A stretch of DNA of 64,000 bases from assembly GCF_007856155.1 (NCBI RefSeq), contig NZ_CP042266.1, positions 682,001 through 746,000 of the forward strand, read 5' to 3'. This document shows positions 57,620 to 64,000 of this stretch, one piece after another. The stretch's first letter is position 1; every line of letters begins with the position of its first letter. The notes under the pieces are model-generated. The model ran no database searches, was not told the DNA's origin, and saw only the letters and a list, made by a program, of their open reading frames with translations. The position numbers and the translations under genes are program-made. Source of the stretch: Streptomyces qinzhouensis (lineage in GTDB: Bacteria; Actinomycetota; Actinomycetes; Streptomycetales; Streptomycetaceae).

Positions 57620-57904
57620 GTGCTGTTCGCGGTACGGATGAACGTCACGATCCCGCCCGGTCTCGACCCCGGGGTGCGGGCGGATCTGGTGGCCCGGGAG
57701 AAGGAGTACTGCCGGGACCTCCAGCGGTCCGGCGAGTGGGCGCATATCTGGCGGTGCGCCGGACAGTACGCCAACCTCAGCGTCTTCGACGTCGCCGACA
57801 ACGAGGCCCTGCACCGGATCCTGTGGAATCTGCCGCTCTTCCCCTATCTGAGCGTCGAGATCACACCCCTGGCACAGCACCCCTCCGATCTGGCGGCGGA
57901 CTGA
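57620..57904 (+). CDS. catC: Muconolactone Delta-isomerase
   Basis: A 94-residue protein converting muconolactone to 3-oxoadipate enol-lactone. It matches the small decameric CatC family in length and sequence: MLFAVRMNVTIPPGL, REKEYCRDLQRSGEWAHIWR, and NLPLFPYLSVEITPLAQHPSD. I chose GTG 57620 because GGGGAG lies 8 bases upstream and the N-terminus then matches the family; GTG 57611, overlapping the catA stop, is possible. The stop overlaps the next start (TGATG). Confidence 0.92.
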   Translation: MLFAVRMNVTIPPGLDPGVRADLVAREKEYCRDLQRSGEWAHIWRCAGQYANLSVFDVADNEALHRILWNLPLFPYLSVEITPLAQHPSDLAAD

Positions 57905-58659
57905 TGGACAAGACAGTGGGTTCGGCGGCGGAAGCGGTCGCCGGCATACCGGACGGCGCGTCGCTGGCGGTGGGCGGCTTCGGCCTGAACGGGGTGCCGC
58001 AGGTCCTGATCGCGGCCCTCCACGAGCGCGGAACCGGCGGCCTGCACGTGGTCTCCAACAATTGCGGGGCGATGGACAGCGGACTCGCGGTGCTGCTGGC
58101 GGCCGGACGGATCGCCCGGGTCACCGGCTCCTTCATCGGCGCCAACAAGGAGTTCGCCCGCCAGTACCTCGCCGGTGAACTGGAGGTCGAGCTGATCCCC
58201 CAGGGCACCCTCGCCGAGAAGCTCCGCGCGGGCGGCACCGGAATCCCCGCCTTCTACACCCCGGCCGGGGTCGGCACCCAGATCGCCGAGGGCGGTCTGC
58301 CCTGGCGGTACGACGGCTCCGGCGGCGTCGCGCTGGCCTCGCCGCCGAAGGAGACCCGTACCTTCGACGGCACCGAGTACGTCCTGGAGCGCGCCATCCG
58401 CACCGACTACGCCCTGGTACGGGCGGCGCGCGGAGACCGTCACGGCAATCTGGTCTTCGCGAAGTCGGCGCGGAACTTCAACCCCCTGGCGGCGATGGCC
58501 GGCCGGATCACGATCGCCGAGGTGGAGGAGCTGGTCGAACCCGGCGCCCTGGACCCGGACTCCGTGCACCTGCCCGGGATCTTCGTCCGGCGGATCGTGG
58601 CCCTGACCCCCGGCCAGGCGGCCGACAAACGGATCGAACGGCGGACGGTGAGCGACTGA
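57904..58659 (+). CDS. pcaI: 3-oxoadipate CoA-transferase subunit A
   Basis: A 251-residue alpha subunit of a succinyl-CoA-dependent CoA transferase, acting on 3-oxoadipate in this pathway. Family stretches are [60 protein letters not shown] and RIVALTPG. It overlaps catC by one base and its partner subunit by one base (TGATG at both junctions). Sequence alone could also fit an acetoacetate CoA-transferase; the operon decides for 3-oxoadipate. Confidence 0.9.
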   Translation: MDKTVGSAAEAVAGIPDGASLAVGGFGLNGVPQVLIAALHERGTGGLHVVSNNCGAMDSGLAVLLAAGRIARVTGSFIGANKEFARQYLAGELEVELIPQGTLAEKLRAGGTGIPAFYTPAGVGTQIAEGGLPWRYDGSGGVALASPPKETRTFDGTEYVLERAIRTDYALVRAARGDRHGNLVFAKSARNFNPLAAMAGRITIAEVEELVEPGALDPDSVHLPGIFVRRIVALTPGQAADKRIERRTVSD

Positions 58660-59318
58660 TGGCCTGGACCCGGCCGGAGATGGCCGCACGGGCGGCGCGC
58701 GAACTGCGCGACGGCCAGTACGTCAACCTCGGCATCGGCCTGCCGACGCTGATCCCCAACCAGCTGCCGGACGGGGTGGAGGTGGTCCTCCAGAGCGAGA
58801 ACGGCATTCTGGGCACCGGCCCCTACCCCGCCCCCGACGCGGTCGACCCCGATCTCATCAACGCCGGGAAGGAGACCGTCACCGTACTGCCGGGGGCGTC
58901 CTTCTTCGATTCGTCGCTGTCGTTCGGGATGATCCGCGGCGGGCACATCGACGTCGCCGTCCTGGGCGCGATGCAGGTGTCCGCACGGGGCGATCTCGCC
59001 AACTGGGCGGTCCCCGGCAAGCTGGTCACCGGCATCGGCGGTGCGATGGACCTGGCCCACGGCGCCCGCCGGGTCGTCGTGGTGATGACCCACACCGCCA
59101 AGGACGGCTCCCCGAAGATCCTCGACCGGTGCGCACTGCCGCTGACCGGCCGGGCGTGCGTCGACCGGATCGTCACCGACCTCGGGGTGCTCGATGTCAC
59201 CGCGGAGGGCCTGATCCTGGTGGAGACCGCGCCGGGGGTGACGGTGGACGAGATCGTGGCACGGACGGGCGCCGCGCTGACGGTGGCACCCGAGCGGAGC
59301 GCGGGGGGAGCGCGATGA
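58659..59318 (+). CDS. pcaJ: 3-oxoadipate CoA-transferase subunit B
   Basis: A 219-residue beta subunit carrying the catalytic glutamate (QSENGILG, Glu47) that forms the glutamyl-CoA thioester. Other family segments are [27 protein letters not shown], and [14 protein letters not shown]. It works with the preceding alpha subunit and overlaps the thiolase gene by 4 bp. Confidence 0.92.
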   Translation: MAWTRPEMAARAARELRDGQYVNLGIGLPTLIPNQLPDGVEVVLQSENGILGTGPYPAPDAVDPDLINAGKETVTVLPGASFFDSSLSFGMIRGGHIDVAVLGAMQVSARGDLANWAVPGKLVTGIGGAMDLAHGARRVVVVMTHTAKDGSPKILDRCALPLTGRACVDRIVTDLGVLDVTAEGLILVETAPGVTVDEIVARTGAALTVAPERSAGGAR

Positions 59319-60520
59319 GGGACGTCTATGTCGTGGACGCGGTGCGCACCCCGATCGGGAAGTACAACGGCACGCTCGCCGCCGTCCGCCCCGACGATCT
59401 GGCCGCGCACACCCTGCGGGAACTCCTCGCCCGGACCCCCGGTCTCGACCCGGCGCGGATCGACGACGTCGTCCTCGGCAACGCCAACGGCGCGGGCGAG
59501 GAGAACCGCAATATCGCCCGGATGGCCGTCCTGCTCGCCGGGCTGCCGACATCCGTGCCGGGCGTCACCGTCAACCGGCTCTGCGCCTCCGGTCTGGAGG
59601 CCGTCGTCCAGGGCGCCCGCGCCATCGCCTGCGGGGACGCGTCCGTGGTCCTGGCGGGCGGGGTCGAGTCCATGACCCGTGCGCCCTATGTGCTGCCCAA
59701 GAACGACCGGCCGTTCCCGGCGGCCCATACCGAGCTGTACTCGACCACCCTCGGCTGGCGCCTGGTCAATCCGGCCATGGACCCCCGGTGGACCGTACCT
59801 CTCGGGGAGTCCGCCGAGCTGATCGCCGAGCGGTACGGCATCGGCCGCGCCGAACAGGACGCGTTCGCCCTGGAAAGCCATCGCCGGGCCGCCCGGGCCC
59901 GGGCGGCCGGGCTCTTCGACACCGAACTGGTGCCGGTACCGGTGCCCGGCCGCCGGGGCGCCGGGCACACCGTGACCGAGGACGAGTGCGTACGGCCGGA
60001 CGCCTCCGCCGACGCGCTGGCCGCGCTCCGGCCGGTGTTCCGGACCGGCGGCGACGGCACCGTCACCGCGGGGAACGCGTCACCGCTCAACGACGGCGCG
60101 GCGGCGCTGCTCCTCACCGACGAGGACGGGCTGCGGAGCACCGGCCGTGAGCCGCTCGCCCGGATCGCCGCCACCGGGGTCTCCGGCATCGACCCCGACT
60201 ACTTCGGCCTCGGCCCGGTCGAGGCCGTGAACCGGGCCCTGGGCCGGGCCGGCCGGACCTTCGCCGATGTGGACGTCCTGGAGCTCAACGAGGCGTTCGC
60301 CGCGCAGGTCCTCGGCTGTCTCGCCGCCTGGCCCGAGGCCGATCCGGCGGTGCTCAACCCGCAGGGGGGCGCGGTCGCGCTGGGCCATCCGCTCGGCGCC
60401 TCCGGTGCCCGGCTCGCCGGGACCGTCGCCCATCAGCTCGCCCGCAGGGGCTCCGGGGTCGGTGTCGCGACCCTCTGCGTCGGGGTCGGCCAGGGACTGG
60501 CACTCGTCCTGGAACGCTGA
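59315..60520 (+). CDS. pcaF: 3-oxoadipyl-CoA thiolase
   Basis: A 401-residue thiolase splitting 3-oxoadipyl-CoA into succinyl-CoA and acetyl-CoA. The nucleophile is Cys90 ([11 protein letters not shown]), with [22 protein letters not shown] (His) and TLCVGVGQG (second Cys). It overlaps pcaJ (ATGA) and is the last gene of the tightly packed run. A 243-bp spacer follows in which I see nothing clear. Confidence 0.94.
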   Translation: MRDVYVVDAVRTPIGKYNGTLAAVRPDDLAAHTLRELLARTPGLDPARIDDVVLGNANGAGEENRNIARMAVLLAGLPTSVPGVTVNRLCASGLEAVVQGARAIACGDASVVLAGGVESMTRAPYVLPKNDRPFPAAHTELYSTTLGWRLVNPAMDPRWTVPLGESAELIAERYGIGRAEQDAFALESHRRAARARAAGLFDTELVPVPVPGRRGAGHTVTEDECVRPDASADALAALRPVFRTGGDGTVTAGNASPLNDGAAALLLTDEDGLRSTGREPLARIAATGVSGIDPDYFGLGPVEAVNRALGRAGRTFADVDVLELNEAFAAQVLGCLAAWPEADPAVLNPQGGAVALGHPLGASGARLAGTVAHQLARRGSGVGVATLCVGVGQGLALVLER

Positions 60521-60763
60521 ACCGGCCGGTGCCGGTACGGCCGGGCGACCCCCGCTTCCGGCCCGCCACGGCACCTGCCGGGTCCGGGCCGCGACCGGTG
60601 CGGCCGGGCGGGGTGACCGCCCCGGTCCCGTAAGGCACACCCCGTACCCACCCCGTGCATCGGCGGCGGCCCGAGGCCACCCGCCCGGACCCGGTGGCCG
60701 TACCCACCCCCGCATCCCTCCGCCCCCTCCGTCCCCACCACCCCCACCGCCCTCAGGAGCCCC

Positions 60764-61567
60764 GTGCTGCACCATCACCTCACCGGTCCGCCCGATGCGC
60801 CGCCGCTCGTCCTCGGCCCCTCCCTCGGCACCTCCGCCGCGGTCTGGGCACCCCTGCTCCCCGCCCTGAGCCGCCGGTTCCGGGTGCTCGGGTTCGATCT
60901 GCCCGGGCACGGCCGCTCCCCGGCGGAGCTGCTGCCCTCCCCCGAACCCGGCCGTACCACCGTCGGCGATCTCGCCTCCCTGGTACTCGCCCTCGCCGAC
61001 CACCACGGCTGGGAACGGTTCCACTACGCCGGAATCTCCCTCGGCGGTGCCGTCGGCGCCCATCTCGCGGCCCACCGGCCGCAACGGATCGCCTCGCTGG
61101 CCCTGGTCTGCTCGTCCGCTCGCTTCGGCCCCCCGGAGCCCTGGCACGAGCGGGCCGCCCTGGTCCGCGCCGAGGGGACCACCCCACTGCTGGAGACCAG
61201 CCCCGGCCGCTGGTTCGCCTCCGCGGCCGGCGCCGACACCCCCTTCGCCCGGCGGCTGCTGGCCGATCTCGCCGGGGCCGATCCGGCCGGGTACGCGGCC
61301 TGCTGCGATGCCGTCGCCGGGTACGACCTCCGGTCCGCGCTGCACCGGATCACCGCCCCGACCCTCGTCGTCGGCGGCTCCCTGGACACCGCCACCCCGC
61401 CCGCGCACGCCCGGGAACTCGCCGCGGGCATCCCGGTCGGCCGGCTGCGGCTCCTCGACTGCGGCCATCTCGCCGCCGAAAGCCCCCGGGAGCTGGAGGC
61501 CGCGCTCCTGTCCCATCTCCAGCAGGCCGCGACGGAAAGCGGAACCCGGGTTCCGCCGGCGGGCTGA
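60764..61567 (+). CDS. pcaD: 3-oxoadipate enol-lactonase
   Basis: A 267-residue alpha/beta hydrolase that opens 3-oxoadipate enol-lactone to 3-oxoadipate, the step between CatC and PcaIJ. The nucleophile elbow is GISLGG (Ser92), the acid is in VGGSLDTATPP, and the His in LDCGHLAAE. GTG 60764 has CAGGAG 5 bases upstream. The length fits a plain PcaD; the PcaC decarboxylase domain found fused in PcaL proteins is absent. Placement after the thiolase completes the catechol branch. Confidence 0.88.
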   Translation: MLHHHLTGPPDAPPLVLGPSLGTSAAVWAPLLPALSRRFRVLGFDLPGHGRSPAELLPSPEPGRTTVGDLASLVLALADHHGWERFHYAGISLGGAVGAHLAAHRPQRIASLALVCSSARFGPPEPWHERAALVRAEGTTPLLETSPGRWFASAAGADTPFARRLLADLAGADPAGYAACCDAVAGYDLRSALHRITAPTLVVGGSLDTATPPAHARELAAGIPVGRLRLLDCGHLAAESPRELEAALLSHLQQAATESGTRVPPAG

Positions 61568-61619
61568 GCCGTTCTACGCTGCGCTGACGGACGACCGGCA
61601 CAACCGTTCGGAGGTCGCT

Positions 61620-63248
61620 GTGCCCGCAGGTGACACCACGCTCCGCCCCGAGATCGCCCACTCCTGGTGGCGCTCCGAGCTGAGCGGGCTGACGCCCGCC
61701 GGACCCCAGCCGAGGGTGGAGCCCGACGCCGTGGACCGGCGGGGCCGGCTGCGGACGGCCGCCGGACCGGTGCTCGCCGAGCTCGCCCGGCAGCTCGGCG
61801 AGACGGACTTCTGCGTCGTGCTCGCCGACCGGGCGGCGCGGATCACGGAACTGTCCGGCGGGGGCCGCGTGCTGCGCGACCGGCTGGAGTCGCTGGGCGT
61901 GGTGTCGGGCGGGGTGTTCCTGGAGGAGACGACCGGGACGAACTCGCTGGCGACCGCGTACGAGCTGCGCCGGGGCGTCGCCGTACACGGCGAGGAACAC
62001 TATCTGGAGCCGTTCAAACGGTTCAGCTGCTACGGCCATCCGATCACCCATCCGGTGACCCGCCGGCTCGTGGGCGTCCTGGACATCACCTGCCCCAGCG
62101 CGGCCGACTCCCCGCTGCTGGCCCCGCTCGTCGCCCGCGCCGCCCGGGACGTCGAGGACGGACTGCTGCGCACCGCGCGCGCCGCCGAGCGCCGGATGCT
62201 GGCGGCCTTCCGGGCCGCGGCCGGACCCCGGCGGCCGGTCCTGGTACTGGGCGAGGGGGTGGTCCTGGCCAGCCCCGCCGCCGTGGAGCTGCTCGACCCG
62301 GTCGACCATCTGACGCTGCGGGAACTGGCCGCGGGCGCCGAGTCCGGCGGGGCGGGCGCCGAACGCGAGCTGTCCGCGGTCCCGCTCTCCTCGGGCCGTA
62401 CGGTCTCCGTGCGGTGGCGTCCCGTCGACGGATCCGACGGGGTCCTCTTCGACCTGACCGAACTGCCGGAGACCGGCGCTCCGGCCCACCGCCCCGGCGC
62501 CCCGGTACCGGGCACCGCGGTGTACATCGGCGGCGCGCCCGGCACGGGACGCACGACCGCGGCGCGGTCACTGGCGGACGCGGCAGGAGTGGGCGTACGA
62601 ACCCTGGACGCGTCGGAAGCGGTGGTACGGGGCGATGCCCACTGGCTCGCCCGGCTGGAGCGGGCCGCCGCCGAGGGCCCCGGGCTGCTGCTCGTCGAGG
62701 ACGCGCATCTGCTCTCCGAGACCTGCGCGGTCCGGCTGCGCCGGGTCATGGCACGGCGCCCCGGACCGTGGACGGTCCTGACCGGCGCTCCCCTCGCCGG
62801 ACTCACCGGTCCGCACGCGGTCCTCGCCGCCGACTGTCCCGTCCAGGTGGAGCTCCCCGGGCTGCGGGAGCGGACGGCGGAGCTGCCGGGACTGGTACGG
62901 GCCATGATCGACGGTCTGGGCCTGGGCGGCCGGCTGCATTTCACGCCGGCCGCGCTGGCCGCCCTGAGCGCCCAGCCGTTCCCCGGTGAGCTGCGGGAAC
63001 TGCATGCGGTCGTCCGGGACGTCGCGGCCCGCCGCTCCGCGGGCGGCGTCACGGTCCAGGATCTGCCCGAGCGGTACCGGTTCGGCCCCGGGCGCCCCGG
63101 GCTGACCCCGCTGGAGCGGGCCGAGCACGATGCGATCACCGCCGCCCTGCTGGAGTCCGGCGGCAACAAGCTGCGGGCCGCGCGGCGGCTGGGCATCAGC
63201 CGGACCACGCTCTACAGCCGGATGCGTGCGCTCCGGATCACCGCCTGA
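61620..63248 (+). CDS. AcoR/NtrC-like regulator without sigma-54 contact motif
   Basis: A 542-residue regulator with an N-terminal GAF-type sensor region (about 40-200, with FLEETTGTNSLATAYELRRGVAV and FKRFSCYGHPITHPVTRRLVGVLDIT typical of AcoR proteins). A degenerate AAA+ domain follows, with P-loop GGAPGTGRTT (Arg for Lys), then a C-terminal Fis-type helix-turn-helix (GGNKLRAARRLGISRTTLYSRM). The GAFTGA loop needed to contact sigma-54 is absent, and Streptomyces lacks sigma-54, so it must act differently. GTG 61620 has GGAGG 5 bases upstream. It probably controls the aldehyde dehydrogenase downstream. Confidence 0.85.
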   Translation: MPAGDTTLRPEIAHSWWRSELSGLTPAGPQPRVEPDAVDRRGRLRTAAGPVLAELARQLGETDFCVVLADRAARITELSGGGRVLRDRLESLGVVSGGVFLEETTGTNSLATAYELRRGVAVHGEEHYLEPFKRFSCYGHPITHPVTRRLVGVLDITCPSAADSPLLAPLVARAARDVEDGLLRTARAAERRMLAAFRAAAGPRRPVLVLGEGVVLASPAAVELLDPVDHLTLRELAAGAESGGAGAERELSAVPLSSGRTVSVRWRPVDGSDGVLFDLTELPETGAPAHRPGAPVPGTAVYIGGAPGTGRTTAARSLADAAGVGVRTLDASEAVVRGDAHWLARLERAAAEGPGLLLVEDAHLLSETCAVRLRRVMARRPGPWTVLTGAPLAGLTGPHAVLAADCPVQVELPGLRERTAELPGLVRAMIDGLGLGGRLHFTPAALAALSAQPFPGELRELHAVVRDVAARRSAGGVTVQDLPERYRFGPGRPGLTPLERAEHDAITAALLESGGNKLRAARRLGISRTTLYSRMRALRITA

Positions 63249-63275
63249 CTCTCTCGCCCCCGGCGGGTGGAGAGT
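63248..63275. promoter_or_regulatory. Dyad after the AcoR-like gene
   Basis: ACTCTC (63248-63253) and GAGAGT (63270-63275) flank a GC-rich inner CCC/GGG pairing, directly at the end of the regulator gene. It may be a weak terminator or part of the aldehyde dehydrogenase upstream control region. Confidence 0.35.
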
Positions 63276-63421
63276 GTCCAGGATCCGAACAGTCCGCACG
63301 GCCGCCACGGCTCTACGGTGCCGGAACACCCCTGGCAAGGGAGCCGGGCGGGCGTCGACGGCGTTCGATGCGCGCCGCCGCGCCCCGGCTCCGCCAGGAC
63401 TCACCACCGAGGAGTCCCGCG

Positions 63422-64000
63422 ATGAACCTGCGTTACGGCACCTTCTACATCGGCGGCGCCTGGGTCGACCCCGCCACGGACCGCACGATCACCCCCGTCG
63501 ACGCCAGCACCGAGGAGCCGCTCGGCGAGGTACCGGAGGGCACCGAGGCGGATATCGACCGCGCGGTCGCCGCGGCCCGTACCGCCTTCGACTCCCCCGC
63601 GGGCTGGTCGTCCTGGGAGCCCGCCCGGCGCGCCGAGGCGATGGACCGGCTCGCCGACGCCATCGACCGGCGGGCCGACGAGTTCGTGGCCCGGGTCAGC
63701 GCCCAGAACGGTATGCCGGTGGCCGTCGCCCGCCAACTGGAGACCGGCTATCCGAGCGCGATCCTGCGCTACTTCGCGGGCCTCGCCCGCGAACTGTCGA
63801 CGGCGGAGATCCGGCCCGGTCTCTTCGGCGGCGACATCGAGGTCCGGCGGGAGCCGGTGGGGGTCGTCGCGGCGATCGTCCCCTGGAACTTCCCCCAGGC
63901 CCTGGCCATGTTCAAGATCGCCCCGGCCCTCGCGACCGGCTGTACGCTCGTGGTCAAGCCGTCGCCGGAGACCGTACTCGACGCCTATCTGCTGGCCGAA
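63422..64000 (+). CDS. Aldehyde dehydrogenase, 3' truncated by window edge
   Basis: The first 193 residues of an NAD(P)-dependent aldehyde dehydrogenase: FYIGGAWVDPAT near the N-terminus, VPEGTEADIDRAVAAARTAFD, then EPVGVVAAIVPWNFPQALAM and LATGCTLVVKPSPETV, which are the cofactor-domain signatures. The catalytic Cys and Glu lie beyond the window. ATG 63422 has GAGGAG 7 bases upstream. AcoR-type regulators often sit beside aldehyde dehydrogenase genes, which fits the gene just upstream. Confidence 0.93.
   Translation, partial: MNLRYGTFYIGGAWVDPATDRTITPVDASTEEPLGEVPEGTEADIDRAVAAARTAFDSPAGWSSWEPARRAEAMDRLADAIDRRADEFVARVSAQNGMPVAVARQLETGYPSAILRYFAGLARELSTAEIRPGLFGGDIEVRREPVGVVAAIVPWNFPQALAMFKIAPALATGCTLVVKPSPETVLDAYLLAE

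Overview
The window is chromosomal DNA from a high-GC actinomycete, almost certainly a Streptomyces. The metG gene is of the usual Streptomyces type, a SARP regulator and a second regulator carry rare TTA (bldA-type) codons, genes are packed with ATGA/GTGA stop-start overlaps, and third codon positions are strongly GC-biased. No tRNA, rRNA, CRISPR array or transposase gene was seen.

Layout. (1) 1-3.9 kb is ordinary flank: the 3' part of a VWA-like/DUF2201 gene, a dienelactone-hydrolase-fold protein that lacks its nucleophile, and metG with a clear terminator. (2) 3.9-10.4 kb is a putative envelope-stress/efflux unit: a lipoprotein, sensor kinase and response regulator on the minus strand, divergent from a lipoprotein and a MacA/MacB-like adaptor, ATPase and permease on the plus strand. 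(3) 10.4-46.0 kb is a nonribosomal peptide (NRPS) cluster. Its regulatory end has a SnoaL-like protein, a large SARP-NB-ARC-TPR regulator, a small secreted Pro/Thr-tail peptide and an XRE-NTPase regulator, with CTATCG motifs between the genes. The assembly line is C-A-PCP-C-A-PCP; a type II thioesterase; a SyrP/TauD-like oxygenase; a free-standing A-PCP whose code reads as Gln; C-PCP-C-PCP-C-(A remnant)-PCP; C-PCP-C-A-PCP-TE; and MbtH. After a strong terminator comes a second operon: glutamate mutase S and E subunits, an asparagine-synthetase/AsnRS-like protein, a glutamate-synthase-like FMN protein, an unknown 130-residue protein and an MFS exporter. A Sfp-type phosphopantetheinyl transferase follows. 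(4) 46.2-50.0 kb holds a two-gene unit (Cys-Cys secreted peptide plus an eight-Cys protein) and a LAL-type LuxR regulator. (5) 50.5-61.6 kb is a complete benzoate, catechol, 3-oxoadipate pathway (benABCD; LysR; catBAC; pcaIJFD), followed by an AcoR/NtrC-like regulator and the start of an aldehyde dehydrogenase.

How the NRPS genes may work together. The line has seven condensation domains and eight carrier proteins but only four adenylation domains. Four consecutive modules are C-PCP with no A domain, so at least four carriers must be charged in trans; the free A-PCP protein is the obvious donor. The glutamate mutase pair implies 3-methylaspartate supply, and the AsnRS-like protein next to it could amidate that to 3-methylasparagine or, more speculatively, charge carriers itself. 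No epimerase domain is present. The final module carries a thioesterase. The product cannot be named from sequence alone.

The most notable non-coding or structural signals are: a near-identical 1.5-kb duplication covering both A domains of the first synthetase, with an extremely G-poor coding strand; two MITE-like palindromic elements inside the cluster; 11-bp-spaced SARP-type repeats; a probable leaderless start for the glutamate mutase operon; and low-complexity repeat expansions in several genes.
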